Below are positions 8,344 through 16,960 of a DNA stretch of 64,000 nucleotides, in pieces. The translations under genes were made by a program, and so were the position numbers. This DNA comes from an uncultured Aquimarina sp. (GTDB taxonomy: Bacteria; Bacteroidota; Bacteroidia; Flavobacteriales; Flavobacteriaceae): assembly GCA_947500845.1 (NCBI GenBank), contig CANMTP010000013.1:1-64000 (forward strand), in the 5' to 3' direction. The notes beneath the pieces are model-generated. The model was given only the letters and a program-made list of their open reading frames with translations, was not told where the DNA came from and did not search any database. Numbering within the stretch: position 1 is the stretch's first letter; the number at the start of each line of letters is the position of its first letter.

Positions 8344-11103
8344 TTAAAATTCATATGTAAATCCAATAGAAGAAATAATACCTCTTTCAAATGTTCGAAT
8401 AGCTATATTTCTTCCGTCTACCGTGTCTTGGTTCAATTCGTATTCTGGATTTAAAATATTCTTAACTCCTACGTTCAATGCGTATTTATCATTAAACTTT
8501 ATTCTAGTTATGAAATCCAACGTAGGGATACCTTTTTCTACAATATTACCTTGTCTTTGTGTACCAAGAGAGTAAATTCGATCACTGAAGTAATTCAAAA
8601 CGATTGATGAAGTTAAATTTACTCGATCTCTTATAAAATAATTATAAGTAATATCGGTATTGAGTAAAAATGGTGAAGCGCCTTCTAACTCATCTTCATC
8701 TTCTGTAAAGTTGGTCTGAGACCTATCTTCATCTAGTTCTTGATTAGAGTATAGATATGATGCATTCAACCCAACTGATAGTGTGTTTTCTTTACCAGCA
8801 TCATCATTCTCGTTTTTGAAAATATTTTTTCTAATTTCCAACTCAAGACCAGCTACAGTTGCCTCGTCTCCGGTATTTCTGTAAGAAAGCACGTTTGAGG
8901 CGGAGTTTATCGCTATTCTATTTATTGGATCTTCTATTAATTTATAAAATCCATTTAAAGAAATGATCTCTCCTGCAGAAAAGTAGTATTCATATTTTAC
9001 ATCGAGATTATTGTTCGTTGACGCCTCAAGACCTGGAAAACCTACACTTGAAAAAGTTACATCTTCATATAAAAAGGGAGCCACTTCTTTAAATTGTGGA
9101 AAAGTGTAAGTTCTGCTGGCTGCTAATCTAAGTATACTACTATCTGTGAAATTATATTTAATGTTTAAACTTGGTAGAATATAAGTTTCATCTAATTCAG
9201 CTGGATCAATTGTGAGATTGACTACACTACTGGATTGGTTAGTGTCCCATTCCACAATCTGATTGACATTTTCAAAACGAACTCCAATTCCTAGTGAAAG
9301 ATTTTTGCTGAAATTAAAATTACTAGTTAAGTAACCTGAATATATACTTCTATCTCCATCATAAAAGAAAGGCGCTAACGCATTGTCATTAGTTCCCCTA
9401 TTTGTAAGTATAGAGAAATTACCTTGATCGATGGATTCTTGATTAAAAAAACTATCTGGATTTTCTATGTCAACACTAAAAAACCTGCTGATATCAAAAT
9501 TAAATTGAGTAAAATTGAATACTCGATCAGTTTGTCTATAAGCTACTCCAAATGTGAGATCTCCATTAAAAAATTTTGATTCTGAGTCTACGGCACTGAT
9601 ATTACCAAATTTATAATCTACACTAGCAGTTGCTGATAAGTCATCTTCTTCTAAATCAGAATAGAATCGATTGGTAAATTGAGAAGCTCCTAAGGCAGCA
9701 AAGTAAGTCTCCCCTCGGAGCGTATAGGCATTAGTTCTTCGATCTGGTTCGTATCCCCTTGTTGTATTGTAAGAAATTCCTGCATTAAAAACAGCTTTTT
9801 CACTAATATTATATTTGGATAAAATTTGATTTACAAAAATAACATCTTCATTTTGTTGTTGTCTTACAATTAAAGCGGCATCGGCTTCTTCTGAAATATT
9901 TGCTTGAAACCCAAAATAATCTCCAACACTTTGTTCGTTTTTATGGGTTAAAATTCCATTATAGGAAATACTACCATTGGTAAAATTATAAATCAGATTA
10001 CCCATAAGTAATTTAGTTGTTTCGTATAGTGATTTTTCATATTCAAAATCCGTAAGTCTACCACCTTGAGCATTTATTACTCTAGCAATCCCTTCTTGAA
10101 AGAAATATTCGCTATTCAAAGAACCAGTAAAATAAGCACTTAATGTGTTATCACCAATATCAAATCTTTTACCTGCTTGAAAACCTAACGATGTATTCGT
10201 TTGGAAGTTTCGGTTACCCGTATTGAAAGAGTTATCAAAATCGTAGCTATCAAGATTGGTAATCGTATTAGTTCTTTCTTCAACCGAACCAATCCAATTT
10301 CCTTCGTCCATTGTAGCAAATTCTGTATCTACTGCAATTGAATTAAAACTAGTTCCGACACTAAATTCAAGAACACTCTTTCCCGTCATTTTTTTTGATT
10401 CTATATCTATTATGGCACCTCCCATGTCTCCAAATTGAGAAACGCTATAATTCTTGCTGATACCAATTGCTTGAATAACATTGGAGGGAAATAGATTTAA
10501 AGAAATATTCTTATACTCAGGATCTTCAGAAGGTAATGGAAGTCCATTAAGAGTTGTAGCATTATAACGATCACCTAAACCTCTAACAAAAACGTTCTTT
10601 ACTCCTTCTTGTTTACTAACTCCAGAAACCTTAGTGACTGCACCTTCGGCGTCACCAACACCTTTCCTAGCTAATTCCTGAGCACCAATAGCCTGTTTGA
10701 TTTCCACAGCATTTTTCTGCTCTAATAACAGCGCTTCTTCTCGTTCTCTATTGGTGACAACTTTTATGACTACTTCTTCTAAGGCTGCTGCTGTGGCACC
10801 CATCGTTGCATCAACCACAGATACTCTATTGGCCTCTACTAGCACATTGGGAACTTCTACAGTTTGATATCCAGTAAAGCTAAATTCTATGGTATATGTG
10901 CCTATAGGTATGTCATTAATTTCATATAAACCATCAAAGTCTGTAGAAGATCCTTTGGTGGTTCCTTTTACAACTACGTTAGCAAAGGGTAGTGGTTGGT
11001 TGTTTGATTCTTTATCTAATAGTTTCCCGGCAATTGTCCCGGTTTCTTGGGCGTTACTAAATCCTATAAGTAATAATGCTAAAACTGTAAATACTCTTTT
11101 CAT
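8344..11103 (-). CDS. TonB-dependent outer-membrane receptor 1
   Basis: 919 residues. Signal peptide at 1-19 (MKRVFTVLALLLIGFSNAQ), then a carboxypeptidase-regulatory-like domain (~22-105, with FANVVVKGTTKGSSTDFDG and GTYTIEFSFTGYQTVE). The plug domain follows (~125-240, with VRGLGDRYNATTLNGLPLPS) and then a 22-strand barrel ending in the aromatic residue of GFTYEF. It is not followed by SusD; the partner is instead the beta-helix lipoprotein at 7072-8313. It is paralogous to the receptor at 12943-15738, with matching plug and N-terminal motifs. The ligand is unknown. Its place next to a phosphate transporter and PhoBR-like genes suggests a phosphorus-containing substrate, which is inference. 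Confidence 0.9.
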   Translation of the reverse strand: MKRVFTVLALLLIGFSNAQETGTIAGKLLDKESNNQPLPFANVVVKGTTKGSSTDFDGLYEINDIPIGTYTIEFSFTGYQTVEVPNVLVEANRVSVVDATMGATAAALEEVVIKVVTNREREEALLLEQKNAVEIKQAIGAQELARKGVGDAEGAVTKVSGVSKQEGVKNVFVRGLGDRYNATTLNGLPLPSEDPEYKNISLNLFPSNVIQAIGISKNYSVSQFGDMGGAIIDIESKKMTGKSVLEFSVGTSFNSIAVDTEFATMDEGNWIGSVEERTNTITNLDSYDFDNSFNTGNRNFQTNTSLGFQAGKRFDIGDNTLSAYFTGSLNSEYFFQEGIARVINAQGGRLTDFEYEKSLYETTKLLMGNLIYNFTNGSISYNGILTHKNEQSVGDYFGFQANISEEADAALIVRQQQNEDVIFVNQILSKYNISEKAVFNAGISYNTTRGYEPDRRTNAYTLRGETYFAALGASQFTNRFYSDLEEDDLSATASVDYKFGNISAVDSESKFFNGDLTFGVAYRQTDRVFNFTQFNFDISRFFSVDIENPDSFFNQESIDQGNFSILTNRGTNDNALAPFFYDGDRSIYSGYLTSNFNFSKNLSLGIGVRFENVNQIVEWDTNQSSSVVNLTIDPAELDETYILPSLNIKYNFTDSSILRLAASRTYTFPQFKEVAPFLYEDVTFSSVGFPGLEASTNNNLDVKYEYYFSAGEIISLNGFYKLIEDPINRIAINSASNVLSYRNTGDEATVAGLELEIRKNIFKNENDDAGKENTLSVGLNASYLYSNQELDEDRSQTNFTEDEDELEGASPFLLNTDITYNYFIRDRVNLTSSIVLNYFSDRIYSLGTQRQGNIVEKGIPTLDFITRIKFNDKYALNVGVKNILNPEYELNQDTVDGRNIAIRTFERGIISSIGFTYEF

Positions 11104-11390
11104 TGTATGTTTTCAAAATCTGCTACAAATAAATACGGTTTTACAGTAAATGATTTTATGTCACTATTATCGTTGCTTTAAGGGATTGTGATGTAGGAAG
11201 AAAAGTGGTTATTAACTTTTGTGTAGGATTTTCAAGGGAATTTTCGTCCTAAACGAAAGTTTAGAAACAAATCTATCTATTTGTTTATCAGATGGTTATT
11301 TTAGTGTTTTGTTGATTGTTTATTTTGTAATTATTTGTATGCTTATGTAGAAGAACAACAAGATCCCAATTTTTAGTAAACATCAAAGAA

Positions 11391-11408
11391 TTGTTACCTA
11401 TGGGTTAA
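11391..11408 (-). promoter_or_regulatory. Possible PhoB-type direct repeat upstream of receptor 1
   Basis: Two 7-mers (TTGTTAC at 11391 and GGGTTAA at 11402 on the plus strand; GTAACAA and TTAACCC on the coding strand) are spaced exactly 11 bp. It is about 290 bp from the receptor start and the second half-site is poor, so it is weaker than the arrays at 16522-16929. The rest of the 11104-11608 gap is AT-rich with no gene. Confidence 0.35.
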
Positions 11409-11556
11409 CACCCATATTATTGGTAGATCATCCTTAACAATAAGGTAAAGTTGCATAGAGAGCTATGAGATTATTATACTTTTTTCTTTACATTTATAAG
11501 CTTTTAAATTGATTTAAAAGGAATTATAAATTTTTGGTGGTAAGAAATTGCAAAAA

Positions 11557-11586
11557 AATAAGCCTGACGCAATAGTCAGGCTCATG
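11557..11586 (-). terminator. Intrinsic terminator after lipoprotein 2
   Basis: Stem AGCCTGAC (11561-11568) and GTCAGGCT (11575-11582), 6-nt loop, followed on the minus strand by a U-rich run (TATTTTTTTG). It lies 23 bp beyond the stop of the 11609-12907 gene and ends the receptor 2/lipoprotein 2 operon. Confidence 0.85.
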
Positions 11587-11608
11587 ATAATTCAAAATAT
11601 ATATTGTG

Positions 11609-12907
11609 TTATAAACGAGTCCATCCATTTGTCCATGTATCATTCTCATCTATGGCACCCACATAAGGAGCAGAGGTAAAAAAGCTTCCTAAAGTAGCAG
11701 GATCAAAGTTGTCTACGCCATCTACAGCAGTGGTATATTGGTAAGTACCTCTAAAACCACTAATTTCAAACTCATTGGGAACAGGAGTTCCGGTAGCATC
11801 TGTTGAGTAGTTACTGTACGTAGCAAAATCGGCAAGATTAACTGTTGCGGTACCCGCACTTAAATCAAAAGAGGTTTCATTATCTATAATGGAGTTGCGA
11901 ATAGTAATTTCATTGTTATTTAAATTGGTAAAGGTTTGCTCTTCAGTAAGTTCTATTCCTTGTGAAAAGTTTTTTACGATCATATTATAAATAGCGACTT
12001 TTGTTCCTCTTGCTAGTAGGACTGCTTGATTATCTCGATCACCATCTTCGGCACCAATTAGGGTAATATTAGATAATGTAGGATTAGAGAATGGAAGCGC
12101 TTCGTTATTTGATCTTAAATTGTCTGCCTCGATACCGTGATCACCTTCATTTGTATTCTGCTGTACGATCCAAAATTGACCGTTGCCGATCCATCCATCT
12201 GTCCAGTCAAAAGAATCATCTGCTGCACCGGTCACGATTGCATATTTAAGATTTACGGTTCCTCCAAAAAACTCTATCCCATCATCGTTACCATTAAAAG
12301 CCTGAATGTATTCTATGGTGGTTCCGCTTCCTACTCCGTACAGAGATAATCCATTGTACTCTGTGTCTGCGTTTATTTTTCCACCTGTGTATTCTAAACG
12401 GATGTAGCGTAAAACTCCAGAATTATCTGCTGGGTCTGTACCTCCGTAAGTAAGGTTGGCCACCTCGGTAGTAGCAGTAATCCCTCTGTTGATAGGGGCT
12501 CTACCTGCAAGTAATAATCCTCCCCAATCACCTGGATTTGGAGTTGCATTGTTTGAAGTAAATACGATGGGTTGATTAGCGGTACCTTCGGCCATGATTT
12601 TTGCTCCTTGTTCTATGGCCAGGTACGCAAATACTCCGCCCGTATTTCCTGCAATAATTCTAGTTCCTGCTTCTATAGTTAAGGTTACACCGTCTACAAC
12701 AGATACTCCACCTCTTAATTCGTAAACTTCGTTTGATGTTAATGTACGGTTTTCGGTTATATTACCTTCAAGGATTACAGTTCCGTTAGTGTTTCCTCCT
12801 CCTGGATTGATGATTACATCTCCTATAGTATCTTCCTGAATGGTACAAGCACTGAAAAGGATAGTTACGCCGAGTACAATTCCTTTTATTAAATTTTTAG
12901 TTTTCAT
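11609..12907 (-). CDS. Beta-helix-like surface lipoprotein (TonB receptor partner 2)
   Basis: 432 residues. Lipobox SAC with Cys21, followed by TIQED. It shares the same ordered motifs as the 7072-8313 protein: DGVTLTIEAGTRI, a NQPIVFTSNNATPNPGDWGG segment, LLLAGRAPINRG, YIRLEYTGGKINADTEYNGL, NGNDDGIEFFGGTVN and ADDSFDWTDGW. It is therefore a paralogue from a duplicated receptor-lipoprotein unit. It lies 35 bp downstream of receptor 2. The C-terminus (PYVGAIDENDTWTNGWTRL) also matches that of the lipoprotein at 34879 (YVGAIPTDDDWTLGWTRN), showing that all three belong to one family. Function unknown; probably exposed at the cell surface as receptor accessory. Confidence 0.8.
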   Translation of the reverse strand: MKTKNLIKGIVLGVTILFSACTIQEDTIGDVIINPGGGNTNGTVILEGNITENRTLTSNEVYELRGGVSVVDGVTLTIEAGTRIIAGNTGGVFAYLAIEQGAKIMAEGTANQPIVFTSNNATPNPGDWGGLLLAGRAPINRGITATTEVANLTYGGTDPADNSGVLRYIRLEYTGGKINADTEYNGLSLYGVGSGTTIEYIQAFNGNDDGIEFFGGTVNLKYAIVTGAADDSFDWTDGWIGNGQFWIVQQNTNEGDHGIEADNLRSNNEALPFSNPTLSNITLIGAEDGDRDNQAVLLARGTKVAIYNMIVKNFSQGIELTEEQTFTNLNNNEITIRNSIIDNETSFDLSAGTATVNLADFATYSNYSTDATGTPVPNEFEISGFRGTYQYTTAVDGVDNFDPATLGSFFTSAPYVGAIDENDTWTNGWTRL

Positions 12908-12942
12908 CTTGATATACTGATTAATTTTAGTTGTGTTTTGAA

Positions 12943-15738
12943 TTAAAGTTTAAAAGTGACTCCAAGGCTGAAGTTAATTCCATTATCAAACTGATAGGTG
13001 GTTAATTCTTGGTTTATGTCTTCTTGATCCTGGTATCGTTCAATTGATGGGTTTAATAAGTTTCTAGCTTTAAAATTGAGTACGATATGCTCTCCGATTT
13101 CATCTTTAAAATTGAAATTGAGTAAACCAAATCCTTTTTCAAAAATGTCACCCACGCCATTACCACCAGCAGAGTATACACGATCACCAAAGATATTGAA
13201 GTCTAAACCAGAGGTTATTTTATGAGAATCAAATTCTTTAACATAAGAAAGATCGGTATTGATTAGGAATGGTGAAGCTCCTTGTAATTGTCTCTCTATG
13301 TTAGTAGGTGCAATATTAGATCCATTAAACGTGGTAATAGTTGGATCAATTTCTACTTGTGTATACATCACGGTAGTATTGATTCCAAAATTTAAGTCAT
13401 TCCATACTGTCTCTGCTACTTTGAAAAGATTACCCAAGTTCTTTTTGTATTCTAACTCGACACCTAAAATAAGTGCATTATCAGAGTTTACAAATGTATT
13501 TTGGTTTGCTGCTGATGCAACAAATACTTGCTCAATAGGATTCTCAATATACTTACCGAACACTGTTGCGGCTACCAATTCACCAGATTGTTCTGGAAAA
13601 TGTTCCCATTTAAGATCTACATTATAATTGTCTGAATTTTTGAGAATAGGATTTCCTAAAGTAACCTCGGTAACATCTTCATCGAGAAAAGGTGCAACCT
13701 CAGTAAACTTTGGCAACGTCACTGTTTTACTTGCTGCGAAACGAAGATTAGAGGTCTCGTTTAGTTCATACTTTAAACTGATGCTTGGTAAAATGAAAGT
13801 CTCATCAATCTGTTGTGTTCTGAAAGGAGAATTCTCCAGATCCTGTTGCTCTCTATAAAACACATTCTGTTCAAACAATTCTGCACGAATGCCCCCAATG
13901 AAGGTGAGTTTTGAAGAAAGTGCATATTGTAAGTTAGCAAATCCCGCATACGTGGTCAGGTCTGCTTCATAAATCCGCGTAGGGTTTAGATTTTCAAGAA
14001 CGATATAATCACCATTCAAAAAGTTCGTTTCATTTAACAATGCATCAGGATTAGTAAACGCTACAGGAGTATTACTTAAGTTATTGGCATCATAATTGAG
14101 CTGGTTTGCTTCAAAATCTCTTTCTTTTCTTCTGGCGGCAACACCTATTGTAAGTTTATTTTTGAATTGCTCTTCTTCATCGATTCCAAAATTAATGTCA
14201 AAATCTATCTTTGCTGAATAGTCATCTTCATTTAATTCTTGATAAAAACGTTGATTATTTGCTAAATCAGGACTTGTTCTATCTCCTAATAATAAAGATC
14301 CGTCTTCAAGTTCAGTAAAAAATAATTGACGACGGTCTGGAATCAGACCCATGGCATTGTTAAAAGCTATTCCCCAATCTAATACAAATTTTTGTTCGGC
14401 AAATTTGTGCTCACCTGTAAGCTGTTGCGTAAACAATGTATTTTGTTCATAAGTTCCCCTTCTAGCAAAAATTCTAGTATCTACTGCCTCTTGACCAATA
14501 CCTACAAATTCCCTTAATTCATCTTGAGTATCATTAACAAACAAAGTGGTTGCCAGTATTTTACTGTTGGTATTCCAACGGTATCCCAAACTAATTAATG
14601 CAGTAGTGTTGGTGCTATATTGGTATCGATCGGTATTATCAAAATTAGTGATTATACCTCCTTGTGAATTAAAAGAAGCCTCGGTTCCATCTAATGCCGT
14701 TTTATGATCTTGACTAAAAGATCCGGTAAACAAAACATCCAGTTTCTTTTCGTCAGAAATCGTAAATGTTTTTCCGCCTGTTATACTCATACCTCCATCA
14801 GGAGCGTTAAATCTTTTTTGTGGATTAAATGAAGTATCAAAAGGAAAATAATCAATATCTGTACTCACATAATTATAATTAGGAATATCAAGAAAGATAG
14901 GTACTCTTCTCGATCCGTCGTCTAGTCCCCAATTATCATATTGTCCTCCGTTTAATAAAAAGAAATCATTACTAACCGAATTAGAATTTGCTCCAGATGT
15001 AAAACCAACTTCCAAAAATCCCTTGCCAGGACGATCTTTGGTGTCAATATTGACACTGGCACCGGCAAAATCACCGTATAAAGAAGCCGAGTATGTTTTA
15101 AAAATCCCTAAATTTTCTACAATATCTGTAGGGAAAATCCCAAGATCAATTAGTTTTAACTTTGGGTTTAATGAAGGAATAGGCAAGCCATTTAAATACG
15201 CGTTGTTGTAACGATCTCCCAAGCCACGAACATATAATTTGTCACTTTGTCTGGAAATACCAGTAGCCTTGGTTAATCCTGTAGCCACGTCGCTTACTCC
15301 TTTTTTGGCAAGTTCTTGAGCACCGATTTTTTGTTGAATAGTCACTGCATTTTTTTGCTCTAATAAAATAGCAGCTTCAGATTCTTTTTTGGTGGTAGTT
15401 TTAATGATAACCTCGTCAAGCGCCGCAGCACTTGCTCCAATAGAGGCATTAATGGTAATGATTTCGCCAGCTTTGATAATTACTTCCTTATCTAATGTCT
15501 CGTAACCTACAAAACTAAACTCCAATGTATACGTGCCGGGCTCTAGGTTGTCGATCACATATAAACCATCAAAATCTGTAGTAGTTCCTTTGGTGGTTCC
15601 TTTGATCAATACATTGGCAAAAGGAAGCGGTTGATCGTTAGATTCTTTGTCTAACAATATACCGGTAACAGAACCGGTTTCTTGCGCTAAAAGTATTCCT
15701 ACAAAAAACAGCGCAACTAGGGTAACAATTTTTTTCAT
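12943..15738 (-). CDS. TonB-dependent outer-membrane receptor 2
   Basis: 931 residues. Signal peptide (MKKIVTLVALFFVGILLAQ), carboxypeptidase-regulatory-like domain (~22-105; FANVLIKGTTKGTTTDFDG), plug (~125-240; LYVRGLGDRYNNAYLNGLPIPS), then a long barrel ending GVTFKL. It is closely related to receptor 1 through the first 250 residues and shares its operon order, consistent with a tandem duplication. Downstream lies its lipoprotein partner. Upstream, at 15822-15839, are two 7-mers with an exact 11-bp period that match those upstream of the PiT phosphate transporter, so this operon may be phosphate-regulated. Ligand not identifiable from sequence. Confidence 0.9.
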   Translation of the reverse strand: MKKIVTLVALFFVGILLAQETGSVTGILLDKESNDQPLPFANVLIKGTTKGTTTDFDGLYVIDNLEPGTYTLEFSFVGYETLDKEVIIKAGEIITINASIGASAAALDEVIIKTTTKKESEAAILLEQKNAVTIQQKIGAQELAKKGVSDVATGLTKATGISRQSDKLYVRGLGDRYNNAYLNGLPIPSLNPKLKLIDLGIFPTDIVENLGIFKTYSASLYGDFAGASVNIDTKDRPGKGFLEVGFTSGANSNSVSNDFFLLNGGQYDNWGLDDGSRRVPIFLDIPNYNYVSTDIDYFPFDTSFNPQKRFNAPDGGMSITGGKTFTISDEKKLDVLFTGSFSQDHKTALDGTEASFNSQGGIITNFDNTDRYQYSTNTTALISLGYRWNTNSKILATTLFVNDTQDELREFVGIGQEAVDTRIFARRGTYEQNTLFTQQLTGEHKFAEQKFVLDWGIAFNNAMGLIPDRRQLFFTELEDGSLLLGDRTSPDLANNQRFYQELNEDDYSAKIDFDINFGIDEEEQFKNKLTIGVAARRKERDFEANQLNYDANNLSNTPVAFTNPDALLNETNFLNGDYIVLENLNPTRIYEADLTTYAGFANLQYALSSKLTFIGGIRAELFEQNVFYREQQDLENSPFRTQQIDETFILPSISLKYELNETSNLRFAASKTVTLPKFTEVAPFLDEDVTEVTLGNPILKNSDNYNVDLKWEHFPEQSGELVAATVFGKYIENPIEQVFVASAANQNTFVNSDNALILGVELEYKKNLGNLFKVAETVWNDLNFGINTTVMYTQVEIDPTITTFNGSNIAPTNIERQLQGASPFLINTDLSYVKEFDSHKITSGLDFNIFGDRVYSAGGNGVGDIFEKGFGLLNFNFKDEIGEHIVLNFKARNLLNPSIERYQDQEDINQELTTYQFDNGINFSLGVTFKL

Positions 15739-15821
15739 TTAACTTGTTCTCAAATTCGGTGCAAAGAACAAGAGGTAGTGTTAAATTCGTGTTACTCAAA
15801 AATTAAAAATGTATGATGATA

Positions 15822-15885
15822 ATGTTATGTTATTGTTATGAAGCACTGTTTATGGTATGTTTTGTTAACATTAAGTAGGTGTTAA
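15822..15885 (-). promoter_or_regulatory. Candidate PhoB-type box upstream of receptor 2
   Basis: On the coding (minus) strand the half-sites read ATAACAT (15822-15828) and ATAACAA (15833-15839), 11 bp apart. Further related 7-mers, CTGTTTA (15846), ATGTTTT (15857) and GTGTTAA (15879) on the plus strand, continue with 11 or 22 bp spacing after a 2-bp phase shift. The array is 84-147 bp upstream of the receptor start. OmpR/PhoB-family regulators bind direct repeats with this period. Confidence 0.55.
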
Positions 15886-16057
15886 GAATATTTTGAAATA
15901 TTTACAAATAGGGAAGCTGTTCCCATTTCGGTATCAGATGATTTTGAGTTAAGAAAACATTATTAGGGTGTATTATGTAAAAAATATATTAAGAAAATAA
16001 ATAGATAAAAAGTCAAATTAGACGTTAGATCATTGTAGTTTTGATGTCATTTTCATC

Positions 16058-16096
16058 AAAAAAAAATCGCCTCATAAAGTTGAGGCGATTTTGGAA
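16058..16096 (-). terminator. Intrinsic terminator after the MORN-like gene
   Basis: A 12-bp perfect stem, AAAATCGCCTCA (16063-16074) and TGAGGCGATTTT (16081-16092), with a 6-nt loop. On the minus strand it is followed by a run of T. It lies just after the stop of the 16116-16475 gene. Confidence 0.88.
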
Positions 16097-16115
16097 ATTT
16101 CTTTTTTATATAACT

Positions 16116-16475
16116 CTAATTGTTATAATTTACCACAACGTTGTCTTTATTTGACCAGGTGGTAACTTCTGCAATCTGATTGTTTGAATAATTTACTTCT
16201 GATAATTTATCGGCAGACCAGAAAAACCATTTTCCGGTTTTCACTCCATTATCATATTGTCCCATGGCAATCTTTTTACCTGTAGTGTCAAAAGACTTCC
16301 ACTCACCATGAAGTTTACCTTGCTTATTGTAAAAACCAAATTGTTTTACGGTTCCATCTTCATGATAAAATGTACCTTTAATTTGATTTCCTTGTTTTTC
16401 AAACGTAGGTTTTACTTCTTGAGCAAATATAGTTGCCGAAAACATCAGTGCTAATATCATTACTAAATTTCTCAT
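16116..16475 (-). CDS. Small secreted MORN-repeat-like protein
   Basis: 119 residues with a signal peptide (MRNLVMILALMFSATIFAQ). The mature part carries MORN-like repeats: GTFYHEDGTVKQFGFYNKQGKLHGEWKSF, then GKKIAMGQYDNGVKTGKWFFW, then KLSEVNYSNNQI. Such proteins are often annotated as YwqK-family or membrane-binding proteins in flavobacteria; their role is not established. It is monocistronic, closed by its own terminator. A five-unit 11-bp-period array lies at 16522-16572, 47 bp upstream of its start, so it may be under the same control as the adjacent phosphate transporter. Confidence 0.75.
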   Translation of the reverse strand: MRNLVMILALMFSATIFAQEVKPTFEKQGNQIKGTFYHEDGTVKQFGFYNKQGKLHGEWKSFDTTGKKIAMGQYDNGVKTGKWFFWSADKLSEVNYSNNQIAEVTTWSNKDNVVVNYNN

Positions 16476-16521
16476 AACTTTTATATTTAAAATTGGGGTT
16501 CTTGATGATTACCTTACAAAG

Positions 16522-16572
16522 GTAACATTAATTTTACTTTCAAACAACAATTACGTAACAATAAATTAACAT
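16522..16572 (+). promoter_or_regulatory. Five-unit PhoB-type direct-repeat array
   Basis: Five 7-mers start exactly every 11 bp: GTAACAT (16522), TTTACTT (16533), ACAACAA (16544), GTAACAA (16555), TTAACAT (16566). All five carry AC at positions 4-5. PhoB of E. coli and PhoP of B. subtilis bind tandem half-sites with this 11-bp period, the latter with a TTAACA-like core. The array is between the divergent MORN-like gene and the PiT transporter; its orientation is that of the transporter. Confidence 0.6.
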
Positions 16573-16889
16573 TAAATTTATAATTATTTGAAAATCAATA
16601 TTTTATATTAATATCTCTTTCCTAACGCTGGCTTTATGGATTTTCCGAGAATAAATGACAATACGGTCTTTGATTTTAAGAACCGAAGCTCTGAATCAAT
16701 TTTTAAGGTTTGATTTTTGCTTTAAATATTTTAAAATTCTGATTGTCAATACGTTAAAATTTTTTTATGGTTTGGTTTTTTATGGTTTTGGTTTTAAAGT
16801 AGTGATATTGGGTTATACTGATATAGTGATGAACGATTCATTCGCGATCAATGATGCCTTATATGTAAAGAATAAAAGGCTCTGAAAAG

Positions 16890-16929
16890 ATAACATTTCA
16901 ATAACATACGGCTTGAATTTTAATAACAT
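16890..16929 (+). promoter_or_regulatory. PhoB-type box upstream of the PiT transporter
   Basis: The identical 7-mer ATAACAT occurs at 16890, 16901 and 16923, that is at 0, 11 and 33 bp, one unit in the 11-bp lattice (16912) being degenerate. It ends 31 bp before the transporter start codon. Exact identity of three half-sites on one helical face makes chance unlikely even in AT-rich DNA. The upstream 16573-16889 stretch is AT-rich and I see no gene in it. Confidence 0.65.
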
Positions 16930-16960
16930 TTTTGTGGTCAATAAGTACGTAAGGTAATAT

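Noticed and set aside
13259..13627. 122-codon frame on the plus strand inside TonB receptor 2
   Set aside because: Antisense to a well-supported receptor gene, Cys/Ser-rich, no homology pattern; a shadow frame.
16655..16885. 76-codon open frame before the PiT gene
   Set aside because: Composition is AT-driven (Phe, Ile, Leu, Tyr rich) with no domain or signal, and it overlaps the regulatory stretch; treated as chance.
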